From: Chenggangzhangella methanolivorans
GTDB taxonomy: Bacteria; Pseudomonadota; Alphaproteobacteria; Rhizobiales; Methylopilaceae
Assembly (NCBI RefSeq): GCF_019797865.1
Contig: NZ_CP081869.1
Span: 2,186,001-2,250,000 of the forward strand
Direction: 5' to 3'
Length of the DNA stretch: 64,000 nucleotides
Below, piece by piece: positions 54,835-63,642 of this stretch (the stretch's first letter is position 1; each line of letters opens with the position of its first letter). The translations under genes were made by a program, and so were the position numbers. The notes under the pieces were generated by a model. It had not been told where the DNA came from and made no database searches. It saw only the letters and a program-made list of their open reading frames with translations.

Positions 54835-54844
54835 AGCATATGCT
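54835..54844. promoter_or_regulatory. 10-bp palindrome in the pcp-marR divergent promoter region
   Basis: AGCATATGCT is perfectly symmetrical and lies 58 bp before the marR start, between two divergent genes, where a MarR dimer could bind. It is short enough to occur by chance. Confidence 0.25.
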
Positions 54845-54901
54845 TCGTCGGCCATATTGTTACGCCGCCGAGCCGGGCCAAGCCTTCGAGAAGGGCCGAC
54901 C

Positions 54902-55378
54902 ATGAAGAGCCCCTACGCCAAGACCGTGGGCTACGAGCTGCTCCACGCCGCGCGGCTGCACCGCGCCCGCAGCGCTCAACTCCTTCAGGAGCTCGGATTG
55001 TTTCCGGGCCAGGAGCAAGTGTTGACCCTGCTCGCCGCGCAGGAGAGCGGCCGGACCATGGGCGATCTCGCGGCCGAGCTTCGGGTGCGTCCGCCGACCG
55101 CCTCCAAGACGGTGGCGCGTCTCGCGGCGCAAGGCCTCGTAGAGCGCCGCGCCGTGGACGGCGACGGGCGGGTCGTGCGGGTCGAACTGACCGAAGAGGG
55201 CCGTCGCCGCGCAGAGGCCGTCGAGGGCGTCTGGGGCGCGCTCGAAAAGGAAGCCTGTGACGGCGTCGACGGCAAGGACCGCAAGAGGATCCGCAAGCTT
55301 CTGCGCAAGGTCGGCTCCAATCTCGGAGCCCAGCTCGGCGCGGCGCCCGGCGAGGACGAGCCGGACGACGAGGACTGA
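54902..55378 (+). CDS. MarR-family transcriptional regulator
   Basis: 158 aa from the ATG at 54902 behind GAAGGG. Winged-helix core: QEQVLTLLAAQESGRTMGDL, AAELRVRPPTASKTVARLAA (recognition helix), then the wing DGDGRVVRVELTEEGRRRAE. The C-terminal tail is acidic (GEDEPDDED). Divergent from the C15 peptidase/creatininase operon, which it may regulate. Confidence 0.9.
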   Translation: MKSPYAKTVGYELLHAARLHRARSAQLLQELGLFPGQEQVLTLLAAQESGRTMGDLAAELRVRPPTASKTVARLAAQGLVERRAVDGDGRVVRVELTEEGRRRAEAVEGVWGALEKEACDGVDGKDRKRIRKLLRKVGSNLGAQLGAAPGEDEPDDED

Positions 55379-55405
55379 CGCGGCCTTACGCGCGCAACAG
55401 CCGGC

Positions 55406-55822
55406 TCAACTGTCGCGCTCAGGCGGCGCGAGGTCGGCCGGATCCGCGCCCCAGTAATGCATCGCGATGTTCTGGTTGTTTCGGATCACGGCGCCGGCGA
55501 TCCGCACGTCGCCGCCCGCGAAGGTCTGCGGATCGGCGCCGCACATGCGGGTGAAGGCGGCCTGCTGAACGACGGCGACGAAGTAGTCAGGCGGCGGAGG
55601 CCGAAGGTCGGGTCCCGCCCCGCCGAGACGGGCCTTCGCGTCCTCCGCCGCCCGTCGCATCGCCGACTCGACGGCGTCGAGCATGTCGCGCTCGATCCGC
55701 CTGAGCTCCTGGCTCCAGCGAGCCTGCTCGGGCGTCAGCACCGGGCAGACGTCGGGGGTCGTCGCGGGCCTGCGTGGATCGGCCTTGGCCGAGGCGCCTT
55801 CGCCCGAGCGCTCGTCAGCCAT
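55406..55822 (-). CDS. hypothetical protein
   Basis: 138 aa with a polar N-terminus (MADERSGEGASAKADPRRPA) without a signal peptide, a central amphipathic helix (RWSQELRRIERDMLDAVESA) and a C-terminal part with VVQQAAFTRMCGADPQTFAG and RNNQNIAMHYWGADP. Its start overlaps the GNAT stop by 8 bp, so translation is coupled. I recognise no family. Confidence 0.65.
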   Translation of the reverse strand: MADERSGEGASAKADPRRPATTPDVCPVLTPEQARWSQELRRIERDMLDAVESAMRRAAEDAKARLGGAGPDLRPPPPDYFVAVVQQAAFTRMCGADPQTFAGGDVRIAGAVIRNNQNIAMHYWGADPADLAPPERDS

Positions 55823-56528
55823 CGCCCCTCAGCTCCGCCAGCTTGCGGAGCTGCCTTCCGTCGGCGTCGAAGTTCTCGGGCTTCAGCCACGCCTCGAACG
55901 CGGCCCTGACGGCCGGCCAGTCGTCCTCGGTCATCGCGAACCACGAGGTGTCGCGGCTGCGGCCCTTGATCACCATATGCTTGCGGAAGATCCCTTCGAA
56001 ACGGAAGCCGTAGCGCAGCGCAGCGGCCCGCGAGGGCGCGTTGAGCGCGTCGCACTTCCACTCGTAACGGCGGAAGCCGAGCGAGAAGGCGTGAGCCGCC
56101 ATCAGATACATGGCCTCGGTCGCGGCCGGCGTGCGCGACAGCGCCGGCGAGAACAGGATCGAGCCGACCTCGACCGTGCGGTGCCCGAGATCGACCCGCA
56201 TGAAGCCCGCGCGCCCGAGCGTCTTGCCGCTCGCCTTGTCGCGGATCGCGAGCGTGGCGACGTCGGTCGCCGCGGCGGCGGTCTTGAGCGCCGCCGCCAT
56301 CGCGGCCTCGCTTTCGAACGGCCCGTCGAACAGATAGGCGAAGCGCGCCTCGCGACCCTCGCCATGGGTCGGCGCGTAGAGATCGGCCGCGTCCTTCTCC
56401 GGATCGAGCGGGCCCAGAACGACGTGCCGGCCTTCCAGCCTCACCGGCGTCGGCCGCGTCGGCGCCGGGCCCTCGACCTTGAGGCCGCGCGGCGGAACGA
56501 GATCGGGATCGGTGGGAGACGTCGTCAT
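55815..56528 (-). CDS. GNAT-family N-acetyltransferase (RimJ/RimL type)
   Basis: 237 aa from the second of two adjacent ATGs (56531 or 56528). It matches Acetyltransf_3: RLEGRHVVLGPLDPEKDAAD, FAYLFDGPFESEAAMAAALK, AIRDKASGKTLGRAGFMRVD and EVGSILFSPALSRTPAATEA (acetyl-CoA loop), then LGFRRYEWKCDALNAPSRAA and GFRFEGIFRKHMVIKGRSRD. This resembles the group acting on protein N-termini or small molecules; the exact substrate is unknown. Confidence 0.9.
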   Translation of the reverse strand: MTTSPTDPDLVPPRGLKVEGPAPTRPTPVRLEGRHVVLGPLDPEKDAADLYAPTHGEGREARFAYLFDGPFESEAAMAAALKTAAAATDVATLAIRDKASGKTLGRAGFMRVDLGHRTVEVGSILFSPALSRTPAATEAMYLMAAHAFSLGFRRYEWKCDALNAPSRAAALRYGFRFEGIFRKHMVIKGRSRDTSWFAMTEDDWPAVRAAFEAWLKPENFDADGRQLRKLAELRGDG

Positions 56529-56610
56529 CATCAAAAGCCTGAAACTGGAGCCGCGTCGGTCCTGCCGCGTCCGGCGCGGCTCGTCCAACGCCTTTTCGTG
56601 AGGCAAGCCA

Positions 56611-57017
56611 TCAGAGTTTCATCATCGGCGACCAGCCGAGCTCCGGCGCAAAGCGGGAGACCAGCTTGTCCTTGCCCTCCGCCGGGAACGCCACCCAGGC
56701 GGAGCCGTCCTTCGGGCAGCCGGCGAGAAACGCGACCCCGAAGAACTGCGTCGGGCCGCTGGCGTCTGTGCCGGCCTTCTTGATCAGGGCCTTGAGGTTC
56801 TCGCGCACATGCGCCTCGCGAGCTCGCGGGCGCGCGCCTTGATCTTTTCGGCCAGCGCCTTGGTGCAGAAGTCCGCCTGCGGATGCACCACGATGCGGAT
56901 CTGGACGTTCGAACGCCCGACCTTCGAGGCGACGATCGTCTGCTTCAGGGGCGCGGCCGCCACGGGCGCGACGGCGGCGAAAACGGCGAGGATCGCGGCG
57001 GCGCGGAGAAGGATCAT
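56611..57017 (-). CDS. secreted hypothetical protein (frameshifted in this sequence)
   Basis: About 135 aa from the ATG at 57017. Signal peptide MILLRAAAILAVFAAVAPVA-AAP, then VGRSNVQIRIVVHPQADFCT and KALAEKIKARAREL. The frame breaks near 56815, and AHVRENLKALIKKAGTDA with QFFGVAFLAGCPKDGSAWVA continues to 56611. Two Cys could form a disulfide. Function unknown. It is upstream of the GNAT gene on the same strand. Confidence 0.65.
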
Positions 57018-57202
57018 GGCTTGCGTCAGATCACCAAAAAGCGGCGGGCGTGAGCCCGCGCCGGAATTTTGGCGCGCGCGTCTGGCCCGCCGGCTTGCAG
57101 GACGGCCATGAATCGGACGCGCATGACATTCGCCGCGCAAATGATAGGTGAAGCGTCCCGCGCGGTCCGACCGCGCCACGACTGTCAGCCGGGAGGCCGA
57201 AA

Positions 57203-58382
57203 ATGCTGAAGACCGTCGCCGCCTTCGACCGGATCGGCGAGGAAAACGCCTTCGCGGTGCTCGCCCGCGCGACCAAGCTCGCCTCGGAAGGCAAGGACAT
57301 CGTCAATCTCGGCATCGGCCAGCCCGACTTTCCGACCCCGCCCCACATCGTCGAGGCCGCGGTCAAGGCGCTGAAGGACGGCCATCACGGCTACACGCCC
57401 GCGACCGGCATCCTTCCGCTGCGCGAGGCGGTGTCCAAAGACCTGAACCGCCGCTTCGGCGTCGAGGTCGATCCGGACCTCGTGATGATCGTGCCGGGCG
57501 GCAAGGTCACGATGTACGCCGCCATCCTCCTCTTCGGAGAGCCGGGCGTCGACATCCTCTATCCGGACCCCGGTTCCCGATCTATCGCTCGATGATCGAG
57601 TTCACGGGCGCCAATCCGATCCCGGTGCCGATCCGCGAGGAGAACGGCTTCGCCTTCTCGGCCGAGGAGACGCTCGCGCTCATCACCCCGAAGACTCGGC
57701 TGCTGATCATCAACTCGCCCGCCAATCCCACCGGCGGGCGTGACCCCGAAGGACGAGATCGACAAGCTGGTGAAGGGTCTCGAGGCCTTTCCGGACGTCG
57801 CGATCATGTCGGACGAGATCTACGACCAGCTGACCTTCGACGGGCTCGAGCACCAGACGCTCCTGGCCTATCCGGAGATCCGCGACCGGCTGATCGTGCT
57901 GAACGGCTGGTCCAAGACCTACGCCATGACCGGCTGGCGGCTCGGCTGGTCGGTCTGGCCGAAGAAGCTCTATGACGACGTCCGCAAGCTCGGGGTCAAC
58001 GCCTGGTCCTGCGTCAACGGCCCCCCAGTGGGCCGGGATCGCGGCGCTCGAAGGCCCGCAGGACGCGGTCGCCCACATGCGCGCCGAGTTCGACAAGCGC
58101 CGCAAGCTCGTGACCGAAGGCCTCAACGCGCTGCCAGGCGTCTCCGCGATCGCGCCCAAGGGCGCGTTCTACGCCTATCCCAACGTCAAGGAGACCGGCT
58201 GGAAGGCGAAGCCGCTCGCCTCCGCGCTGCTCGACGACGCCGGCGTGGCGGTGATCGGCGGGCCGGATTTCGGCGTGCTGGGCGAAGGCTACATCCGCCT
58301 CAGCTACGCCAATTCGGCCGAGAACATCTCGAAGGCGCTCGAGCGCATGAAGACGTTTCTGGAGAAGCGTGCGGCGGCGTGA
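57203..58382 (+). CDS. class I/II pyridoxal-phosphate aminotransferase (three frameshifts in this sequence)
   Basis: About 393-aa fold-type I aminotransferase, aspartate-aminotransferase-like. N-terminal GKDIVNLGIGQPDFPTPPHI and YTPATGILPLREAVSKDLNR. PLP motifs are INSPANPTGG (Asn), MSDEIYDQL (Asp, Tyr) and the Schiff-base lysine in WSKTYAMTGWRLGW, then GAFYAYPNV and IRLSYANSAENI (Arg). Breaks near 57575 (lost base), 57740 and 58022 (gained base) separate blocks that join perfectly. Amino-acid specificity is not predictable. It stands alone, followed by an inverted-repeat element. Confidence 0.87.
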
Positions 58383-58389
58383 ACCGCCC

Positions 58390-58507
58390 CTTGTCCCGGA
58401 CGTGACCCGGGACCCAGAGACGGCGGCGCTTCCGATGAAGGCGCCGCCGGTTGCGATGAGTTCGGGACCGGCATCGATTCTGGATCCCAGACCAAGTCCG
58501 GGACAAG
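58390..58507. repeat. 118-bp intergenic inverted-repeat element
   Basis: Bounded by CTTGTCCCGGAC (58390-58401) and GTCCGGGACAAG (58496-58507), a 12-bp perfect inverted pair. Inner GACCCGGGACCCAGA and TTCTGGATCCCAG words match the units of the 740-1603 array. It lies between the convergent aminotransferase and cytochrome b561 genes. Confidence 0.75.
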
Positions 58508-58515
58508 AGCGGCGG

Positions 58516-59065
58516 CTACTCCGCCGGCGCGCGGCCGCCCGCCATCTGCTGGAACACCCCGTCGCGGCGCACCAGCGCGTGGAACAGCGCCGCGGCGAGG
58601 TGGAGCAGGATCAGCGCGAAGAAGCAGAGCGCGAGCCCCGCATGGGCGGTCCAGAGCGCGGCGTGCAGCTCGCGGCTCGGCGATACGATGGGCGGCAGAT
58701 GGACGGCCCCGAACAGCACGATCGGATAGTCGGCCGCCGACATCATAGCCCAGCCGATGATCGGCATCGCGATCATCAGCCCGTAGAATGCGAGATGCGA
58801 GAGCTTCGCCGCGAGCTTCATCGGCTCGGGCATGCCGGCGGGAAGCTCGGGCGCGCCCTGGACGAGGCGCACGGCGATCCGCAGCAGCGCCAGGATCAGG
58901 ATCGCGATCCCGAGCGGCCGGTGAACCGCGATCAGCGTCTCGCGGACCTGATCGACGGTCGCCGTCATGCCGACGCCGACGAAACAGCATGGCGAGGATC
59001 GCGAGCGCCATCGACCAGTGCAGCGCGCGCTGCAACGGGGAGAACTTCGCCACAGCGCCGCTCAT
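58516..59065 (-). CDS. cytochrome b561 family protein (frameshifted in this sequence)
   Basis: About 183-aa di-heme membrane cytochrome with four helices. Heme-ligand histidines are in LQRALHWSMALAILAM, IAVHRPLGIAILILAL, AAKLSHLAFYGLMIAM and RELHAALWTAHAGLAL. One extra T near 58985 (CTGTTTCG) shifts the frame inside the first helix. It overlaps the end of the catalase-like gene by 4 bp (ATGA), so it probably passes quinol electrons to that periplasmic peroxidase. Confidence 0.86.
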
Positions 59066-60123
59066 TTCGACATCTCCGGATTCGTCGCGGGATAGGCCTT
59101 CGCCTCCGCCGTGCGCTTGTCGAAGGAGGCCTGATAGACCGCCGAGCGCGCAGCCGGGAACGGATCGTCCGAGGTCGAGATCCCGGACGGCAGAACCGTC
59201 GGGTCGAAATTGAGGTCGCGGCAGGGGCCGTCAGGCTCGTTCTGGACGGCGGAGGCCACGACCTCGCCAACCTCGACTTTCTCGCGGTCCTCGGGCCAGG
59301 CCTTGGTCGGGTCGGCCGTCGGGTCTCCAGGGCCCGCCAGCGTCACCACCATCTTCCAGCGCACGGGACCGGCCTTCACCCGGTCCGTGAGCTCGCTTTC
59401 GAGAAAGTTCGGACCGCGCTTGCCGAGTTCGTCCGGCTTGGAGGCGACCGGCTCGACGGTCGGCAGGAACGACCAGCGCACCGCGCGCGAGGCGCCGGAC
59501 GCGTCCGAGAACAGGAAGGCGTTCAGCCCGTTGTAGCGATCCTGCGCGTAGCTCTCGGTCCAGGGCGCGCTTCCGGCCCAGGCCCCGAAGCCCGCAAACT
59601 CCGGATGGGCGCCCGCATAGGCCTTCAGCGCCTCCGGATCCTTGGACCCCGACGCCTTCAGCAGCTCGTAGAACGACGCCGGCGTCGAGGCCGCGAACAC
59701 CGGAGCGGTGATGTTGGCCATCCGCCATTGCTGCCCGTCCGGCGTCGAGATCTGGAGGCTGAGCCCCCGCACCCTCGCGCTTGCGTCCATCGCCATCGGA
59801 TTGGGCGTCGCGAGGTTGAGACGCCCGACCACTGGGTAGCGTCCTGCGGCGAGCGCTTGCGCCTTCGACAGCCGGGCTCCAGCGCCGTTGGAGACGAACT
59901 CGCCCGTGAAGCACACGCCCTTGGCGTGGTTGCGGCGATGGCCCGCCGCGGGACCGGACGGCGGCGCGAGCGCCGTTAGGAACCTGTCAGGCGTCAGCCG
60001 ATCGGGCGAGAGCCAGCCGGCCGTATAGGCGAAGGCGCCGCCCGCGCCGGCGACGATCGCCCCGATGAGGACCACCGGGCCGAGGAGCGACGCCGGCTTC
60101 TTGGGATCGGGCGTTGGGGACAT
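59062..60123 (-). CDS. membrane-anchored catalase-family peroxidase (SrpA-like)
   Basis: 353 aa. An N-terminal anchor (LLGPVVLIGAIVAGAGGAFA) places the domain in the periplasm. The catalase-like heme domain keeps the distal His in HRRNHAKGVCFTGEFVSNGA and segments GRYPVVGRLNLATPNPMAMD, GLSLQISTPDGQQWRM and WSFLPTVEP. The probable heme-ligand Tyr is in ARSAVYQASFDKR near the C-terminus. It is shorter than true catalases, as in the catalase-related peroxidases. Cotranscribed with a cytochrome b561. Confidence 0.88.
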   Translation of the reverse strand: MSPTPDPKKPASLLGPVVLIGAIVAGAGGAFAYTAGWLSPDRLTPDRFLTALAPPSGPAAGHRRNHAKGVCFTGEFVSNGAGARLSKAQALAAGRYPVVGRLNLATPNPMAMDASARVRGLSLQISTPDGQQWRMANITAPVFAASTPASFYELLKASGSKDPEALKAYAGAHPEFAGFGAWAGSAPWTESYAQDRYNGLNAFLFSDASGASRAVRWSFLPTVEPVASKPDELGKRGPNFLESELTDRVKAGPVRWKMVVTLAGPGDPTADPTKAWPEDREKVEVGEVVASAVQNEPDGPCRDLNFDPTVLPSGISTSDDPFPAARSAVYQASFDKRTAEAKAYPATNPEMSK

Positions 60124-60268
60124 GGGCGGGAAACTCCCTCGCTGTGCGCGTCATTCGAGATCGCGGCGACGAGCCACGCGCGATCTAAAATGCTTCCAGC
60201 CAAGGGAGGATCAACCGGCGGGTGCGCCCGCCCGCCGTCCCGCAAACGCAAGTAACGAATTCAGAACG

Positions 60269-60559
60269 TCAACGTTCGGGCTTTGTCTCGCGGTCGCCCT
60301 GGTCGCGCTGGAGGCCCGGAAACTCGCCGAGATTCTCCTGAAGCTTCGCTTCTTCGACCGAGCGGCCGAACCGCTTTTCGGCCTCTTCCGCGACGGCGTC
60401 TTCGACCGGCTCGAGCCCGGCCTTCGGATTGGACTCGAAAGCCGCGAGCTCGCGGGCCTTCTCGATGTAATCGTCCATCCGGCCCTCCGGGGATCCGGCG
60501 TCTTCCCAGAGCTTCTTCGCGCGGGCCTTGAGAGCGGGGGTGACGGGGGTCTCGGACAT
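60269..60559 (-). CDS. DUF2934 domain-containing protein
   Basis: 96 aa, highly charged and soluble. The DUF2934 core is ALKARAKKLWEDAGSPEGRM then DDYIEKARELAAFESNP, in the first half. The rest is Glu/Lys-rich. Function unknown; common in Hyphomicrobiales, often beside stress genes. Monocistronic by spacing. Confidence 0.85.
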   Translation of the reverse strand: MSETPVTPALKARAKKLWEDAGSPEGRMDDYIEKARELAAFESNPKAGLEPVEDAVAEEAEKRFGRSVEEAKLQENLGEFPGLQRDQGDRETKPER

Positions 60560-60647
60560 GGGAACTCGCTTGGAACGTGGGGTTTCGTAATGAAAACCCG
60601 CGGCGACCCGGAACCGTTCCGGATCCGCTGTTTCCGCCGAGGACGGC

Positions 60648-61205
60648 CTAGCGGATCACGAGCCGCGCGCCCCAGCGCGAGCCGGGCTCGACGTCGAGCC
60701 GGTCGTCGGGCGGAAAGGGCGGCCGCGACGCATCGTCCGGCGGCGCGGCGATTTCGTTGAGGTCGACCAGCCGCGGCGTCCCGACGAGCGCCTCGCTCTC
60801 GTCCTTCAGCTCATAAACGAGGCCGTTGGCGAGCGTCGCGCCGAACTGCGCCGGCGTCTTGAACATGAAGATGAGGCTCGCCTCGAGCCAGCCGAGCTTG
60901 TCGGCCGCGACGGTGCGCGGGTTCGCGTAAGGATAGGGCACGTGACACAGGATCTCCTTGCCCTCCAGGCATTTGAACTCGCGCATGGAGAGGAAGAAGT
61001 CCTTGAAGCGGCCTTGGTCCATCGCGACCGCAAAGGTCGCGCCCTCGGCCGCCTTCGAGAACGTGATCGAACCGACGGCGACGGTGTCGCCGTCGCTCGT
61101 CTCCAGCGTGACGTTCTTGCGGCCGTCGAACTCGAAGGCGCGAAGCGTCGTCGGCGCGGCCGTCACGGCTGCGCAGGCTACGAGGATGGTGGCGATGCGG
61201 GACAT
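60648..61205 (-). CDS. secreted hypothetical protein
   Basis: 185 aa with signal peptide MSRIATILVACAAVTAAPTT. The mature part is beta-rich (RKNVTLETSDGDTVAVGSIT) with two Cys in MREFKCLEGKEILCHVPYPY, able to form a disulfide. I do not recognise the family with certainty. Its Shine-Dalgarno GAAGG lies inside a 14-bp RNA stem (61209-61245) three bases before the ATG, suggesting control of translation. The DUF533 gene lies upstream on the same strand. Confidence 0.7.
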   Translation of the reverse strand: MSRIATILVACAAVTAAPTTLRAFEFDGRKNVTLETSDGDTVAVGSITFSKAAEGATFAVAMDQGRFKDFFLSMREFKCLEGKEILCHVPYPYANPRTVAADKLGWLEASLIFMFKTPAQFGATLANGLVYELKDESEALVGTPRLVDLNEIAAPPDDASRPPFPPDDRLDVEPGSRWGARLVIR

Positions 61206-61208
61206 AGC

Positions 61209-61245
61209 GACCTTCGCCGGACAGAAACGACGTCCGGCGAAGGTC
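61209..61245 (-). promoter_or_regulatory. 14-bp RNA hairpin covering a ribosome-binding site
   Basis: On the minus strand GTCCGGCGAAGGTC (61222-61209) pairs perfectly with GACCTTCGCCGGAC (61245-61232) over a 9-nt loop. The 3' arm contains the GAAGG ribosome site of the 60648-61205 gene and ends 3 nt before its ATG. No T tract follows, so a plain terminator is less likely than a translation-masking stem. Confidence 0.6.
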
Positions 61246-61298
61246 CGCGAGCGGCGCGGAGCGCGCCATTCGCTTTAGGTGCATGAGCCGAAAGGGCG

Positions 61299-62174
61299 TC
61301 AGCCGGCCTCGACGCCGGAGGCCTTGGCCTGCGCGGCCATCTGCTCGAGATGGGCGACGAGCGGCGCGCCGAGGCCGAGCTTCTGGGCGAGGGTCTCGAG
61401 GAAACGCTTCTCGCCGTCGGTGTCGGGATCGATCGTGAGGCGGGCGGCGAGCCACACCTCGGAGGCGAGTTCCGGACCACGAGCTTCGGCGGCGATCTCG
61501 TCGAGATCGTCAGGCCGACCGAGATGATCGATCAGGAAGGTCTGCTCGTCGCCGTCGGCGCCCGCGGCCTTGAGGGCGTCGCGGATCTTGGCGATCTCGT
61601 CGCCGTCGATGCGCCCGTCGGAGCGCGCCGCGGCGATCATCGCCCGCACCAGCAGCAGGCCGAGCTTCTGCTCCTCGTCCGAGCCGTTCGGAACGAAAGC
61701 CGTCTCTTGCGGCGGAGGCGCGATCTGGACCGGAGCAGCGGGCGGCGGCGCGGACGGCGCCTGCGCCGGCGGCTGCTGGTTCTTGTCCTGGTAGTTCTGC
61801 CAGGCCTTGTAGGCGAGGCCCCCGAGGATCGCGAGACCGCCGAGCTTCACGGCCGACCCGCTCATCGGGATCTTCTTCTTGCCGCCGCCGAGCAGAACGG
61901 AGGCCAGCGTCCCCGCGATCGCGCCGCCCGCGACGCCGCCGAGCGGCCCCTTCGCGAAACCTTCGATCTGGCTGCGCAGGTCTCCGCCGCCGGAGCTTTG
62001 TTGCGGGGCCGGAGGCCGCCCCTGCTGATCGACAGGAGCGGGCGTCGAACCCGGCCCGCCCATGCGCGACAGCGCGCCGCCGATCGCCTCGCTAAGACCG
62101 CCGCCGGGCTTTCCCGATGCGGAGCCTGCCCCCGAACCGAGGAATTGGTCGAGGAGCTTCTTGGCGTCGAGCAT
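61299..62174 (-). CDS. DUF533 (TerB-like) domain-containing inner-membrane-associated protein
   Basis: 291 aa from the ATG at 62174. N-terminal MLDAKKLLDQFLGSG is the typical DUF533 opening. A glycine-rich linker and hydrophobic segments (GGVAGGAIAGTLASVLLGG; AVKLGGLAILGGLAYKAWQN) follow, then a Pro/Ala-rich spacer. A C-terminal helical TerB-like domain has LLVRAMIAAARSDGRIDGDE, IAKIRDALKAAGADGDEQTF and EVWLAARLTIDPDTDGEKRF. Family function unknown. Confidence 0.88.
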   Translation of the reverse strand: MLDAKKLLDQFLGSGAGSASGKPGGGLSEAIGGALSRMGGPGSTPAPVDQQGRPPAPQQSSGGGDLRSQIEGFAKGPLGGVAGGAIAGTLASVLLGGGKKKIPMSGSAVKLGGLAILGGLAYKAWQNYQDKNQQPPAQAPSAPPPAAPVQIAPPPQETAFVPNGSDEEQKLGLLLVRAMIAAARSDGRIDGDEIAKIRDALKAAGADGDEQTFLIDHLGRPDDLDEIAAEARGPELASEVWLAARLTIDPDTDGEKRFLETLAQKLGLGAPLVAHLEQMAAQAKASGVEAG

Positions 62175-62276
62175 GGGCGGGAGCCTCCGTTGAAGTCGCA
62201 GATCAGGTCGCGACGGACGTAAGCTTCCCAACCCTGCGGGACAAGAGCGCCGCCGGCTCGAACGTGCGGCGCGCCC

Positions 62277-62927
62277 TCAGCGCGCCTTGAGCGCGGCCGC
62301 CTCCTTGGCGAGCGACTGGATCTTCCCCCAGTCGCCGGCGTCGATCGCGTCCTGCGGCGCGACCCAGGAGCCGCCGCAGCAGGCGACGTTGCGCAGCTTC
62401 AGGTAGTCCTGGACGTTCGACATGTCGATGCCGCCGGTCGGCACGAAGTGAAGCTCCGGCAGCGGGGCGACGAGCGACTTCAGGAACGCCGGACCGCCCG
62501 CGGGGCCGGCCGGGAAGAACTTCGCGAAGGTGGCCCCGCGCTCGGAGAGCTGCATCGCCTCCGACACCGTCGACACGCCGGGCAGCCACGGCACCGGCGC
62601 TTCGCTGGCCGCGCCGAGAAGCCGAGAGCTCGAACCCGGGCTGACGAGGAAGGACGCGCCGGACTCGATCGCCTGCTGCACGTGCTCGGGCTCGAGGATC
62701 GTGCCGGCGCCGACCGTGACGCCCTCCACCTCGTCGACGATGGCCTTCAGCGCCTCGAGCGCCTTCGGCGTGCGCATGGTGACCTCAAGAACGGTGAGGC
62801 CGCCGTCGCGCAGGGCCTTGGCGGTCTCAAGCCCCGACTTGGCGTCGGAGAAGGTGAGGACCGGGATCACCGGGGTCTGGGACAGGATCGCGGCGAGGCG
62901 TTCGGTCTTGGCGAGCGTGAATGACAT
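62277..62927 (-). CDS. eda: 2-dehydro-3-deoxyphosphogluconate aldolase
   Basis: 216-aa class I aldolase of the Entner-Doudoroff pathway, splitting KDPG to pyruvate and glyceraldehyde-3-phosphate. From the ATG at 62927: TPVIPVLTFSDAKSGLETAK, LTVLEVTMRTPKALEAL (catalytic Glu), GVTVGAGTILEPEHVQQAI and the Schiff-base Lys in ATFAKFFPAGPAGG, then FVPTGGIDM (phosphate site). The KHG/KDPG aldolase family is certain. edd is not in the window; a ROK kinase lies divergently nearby. Confidence 0.93.
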   Translation of the reverse strand: MSFTLAKTERLAAILSQTPVIPVLTFSDAKSGLETAKALRDGGLTVLEVTMRTPKALEALKAIVDEVEGVTVGAGTILEPEHVQQAIESGASFLVSPGSSSRLLGAASEAPVPWLPGVSTVSEAMQLSERGATFAKFFPAGPAGGPAFLKSLVAPLPELHFVPTGGIDMSNVQDYLKLRNVACCGGSWVAPQDAIDAGDWGKIQSLAKEAAALKAR

Positions 62928-63162
62928 TGGGGGCTCCCTCGCGGACGCAAAATATATGGCGCACGTCCATCGCCCCTGCGCCCTGAAGGTCAAGCCGTTG
63001 GAGTTCCAAGACGCCGGCGACGGCGGAGCCCTGCCCGGCCGTCCTCTGGCGCGCGCCGCTATCGACCTGATCTCTCTGCTCTTTTTGTGCGCCGCAACGA
63101 AGCCCTGTTCCGACTGCGGAGCGGCTTTGCGTCAGCGCATCGACGCCGATCGCGAACGAAGA

Positions 63163-63537
63163 CTAGCGAACCTGCGGACCACCGAGGCATCCGCCGGCGT
63201 CGGTCTTGCCGATCGATCCGTCCGGGCAGCGGATGGTGCGGCCGCCGTCCTCCGGGTATTTGCGCTCGGCGCTGATCGCGCTTCCAGCCGCGCGGCCGCC
63301 CGCCGCGCCGGCCGCGCCGCCCGAGGCCTGCGTTCCCTGCGGGGTCGTGGCGGAGTAAGACGGCGAGGACAGTGAGCCGCCGGAGGCCCCCGACGAGCCG
63401 CCGGCGCTCGATGCGCCGCTTGAGCTTCCCAAACCTCCCGAGGAGGAGCCTCCGCTCTGCGCCAGCGCGGGGGCGCCGGCGACAGCGAGCGAGGCGGACA
63501 GGAGAGCCGATGTGAGCAGGATGCGGACGGTCGACAT
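63163..63537 (-). CDS. secreted Gly/Ser-rich hypothetical protein
   Basis: 124 aa with signal peptide (MSTVRILLTSALLSASLAVA, cleavage near ALAQ-S), a low-complexity Gly/Ser/Ala region of about 60 residues, and a C-terminal motif with two Cys (RTIRCPDGSIGKTDAGGCLG). A small exported protein of a kind common in related bacteria; function unknown. Confidence 0.68.
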   Translation of the reverse strand: MSTVRILLTSALLSASLAVAGAPALAQSGGSSSGGLGSSSGASSAGGSSGASGGSLSSPSYSATTPQGTQASGGAAGAAGGRAAGSAISAERKYPEDGGRTIRCPDGSIGKTDAGGCLGGPQVR

Positions 63538-63642
63538 GACGGCAGCCTTTCATGCGAACTGCGCGCCGCCGCGATCGGAACGACGCGCCTACCGGCCGAA
63601 CCCGCGGAGGCCCGCTTCGTTCCGCGCGCGGAGACCTTCGGC

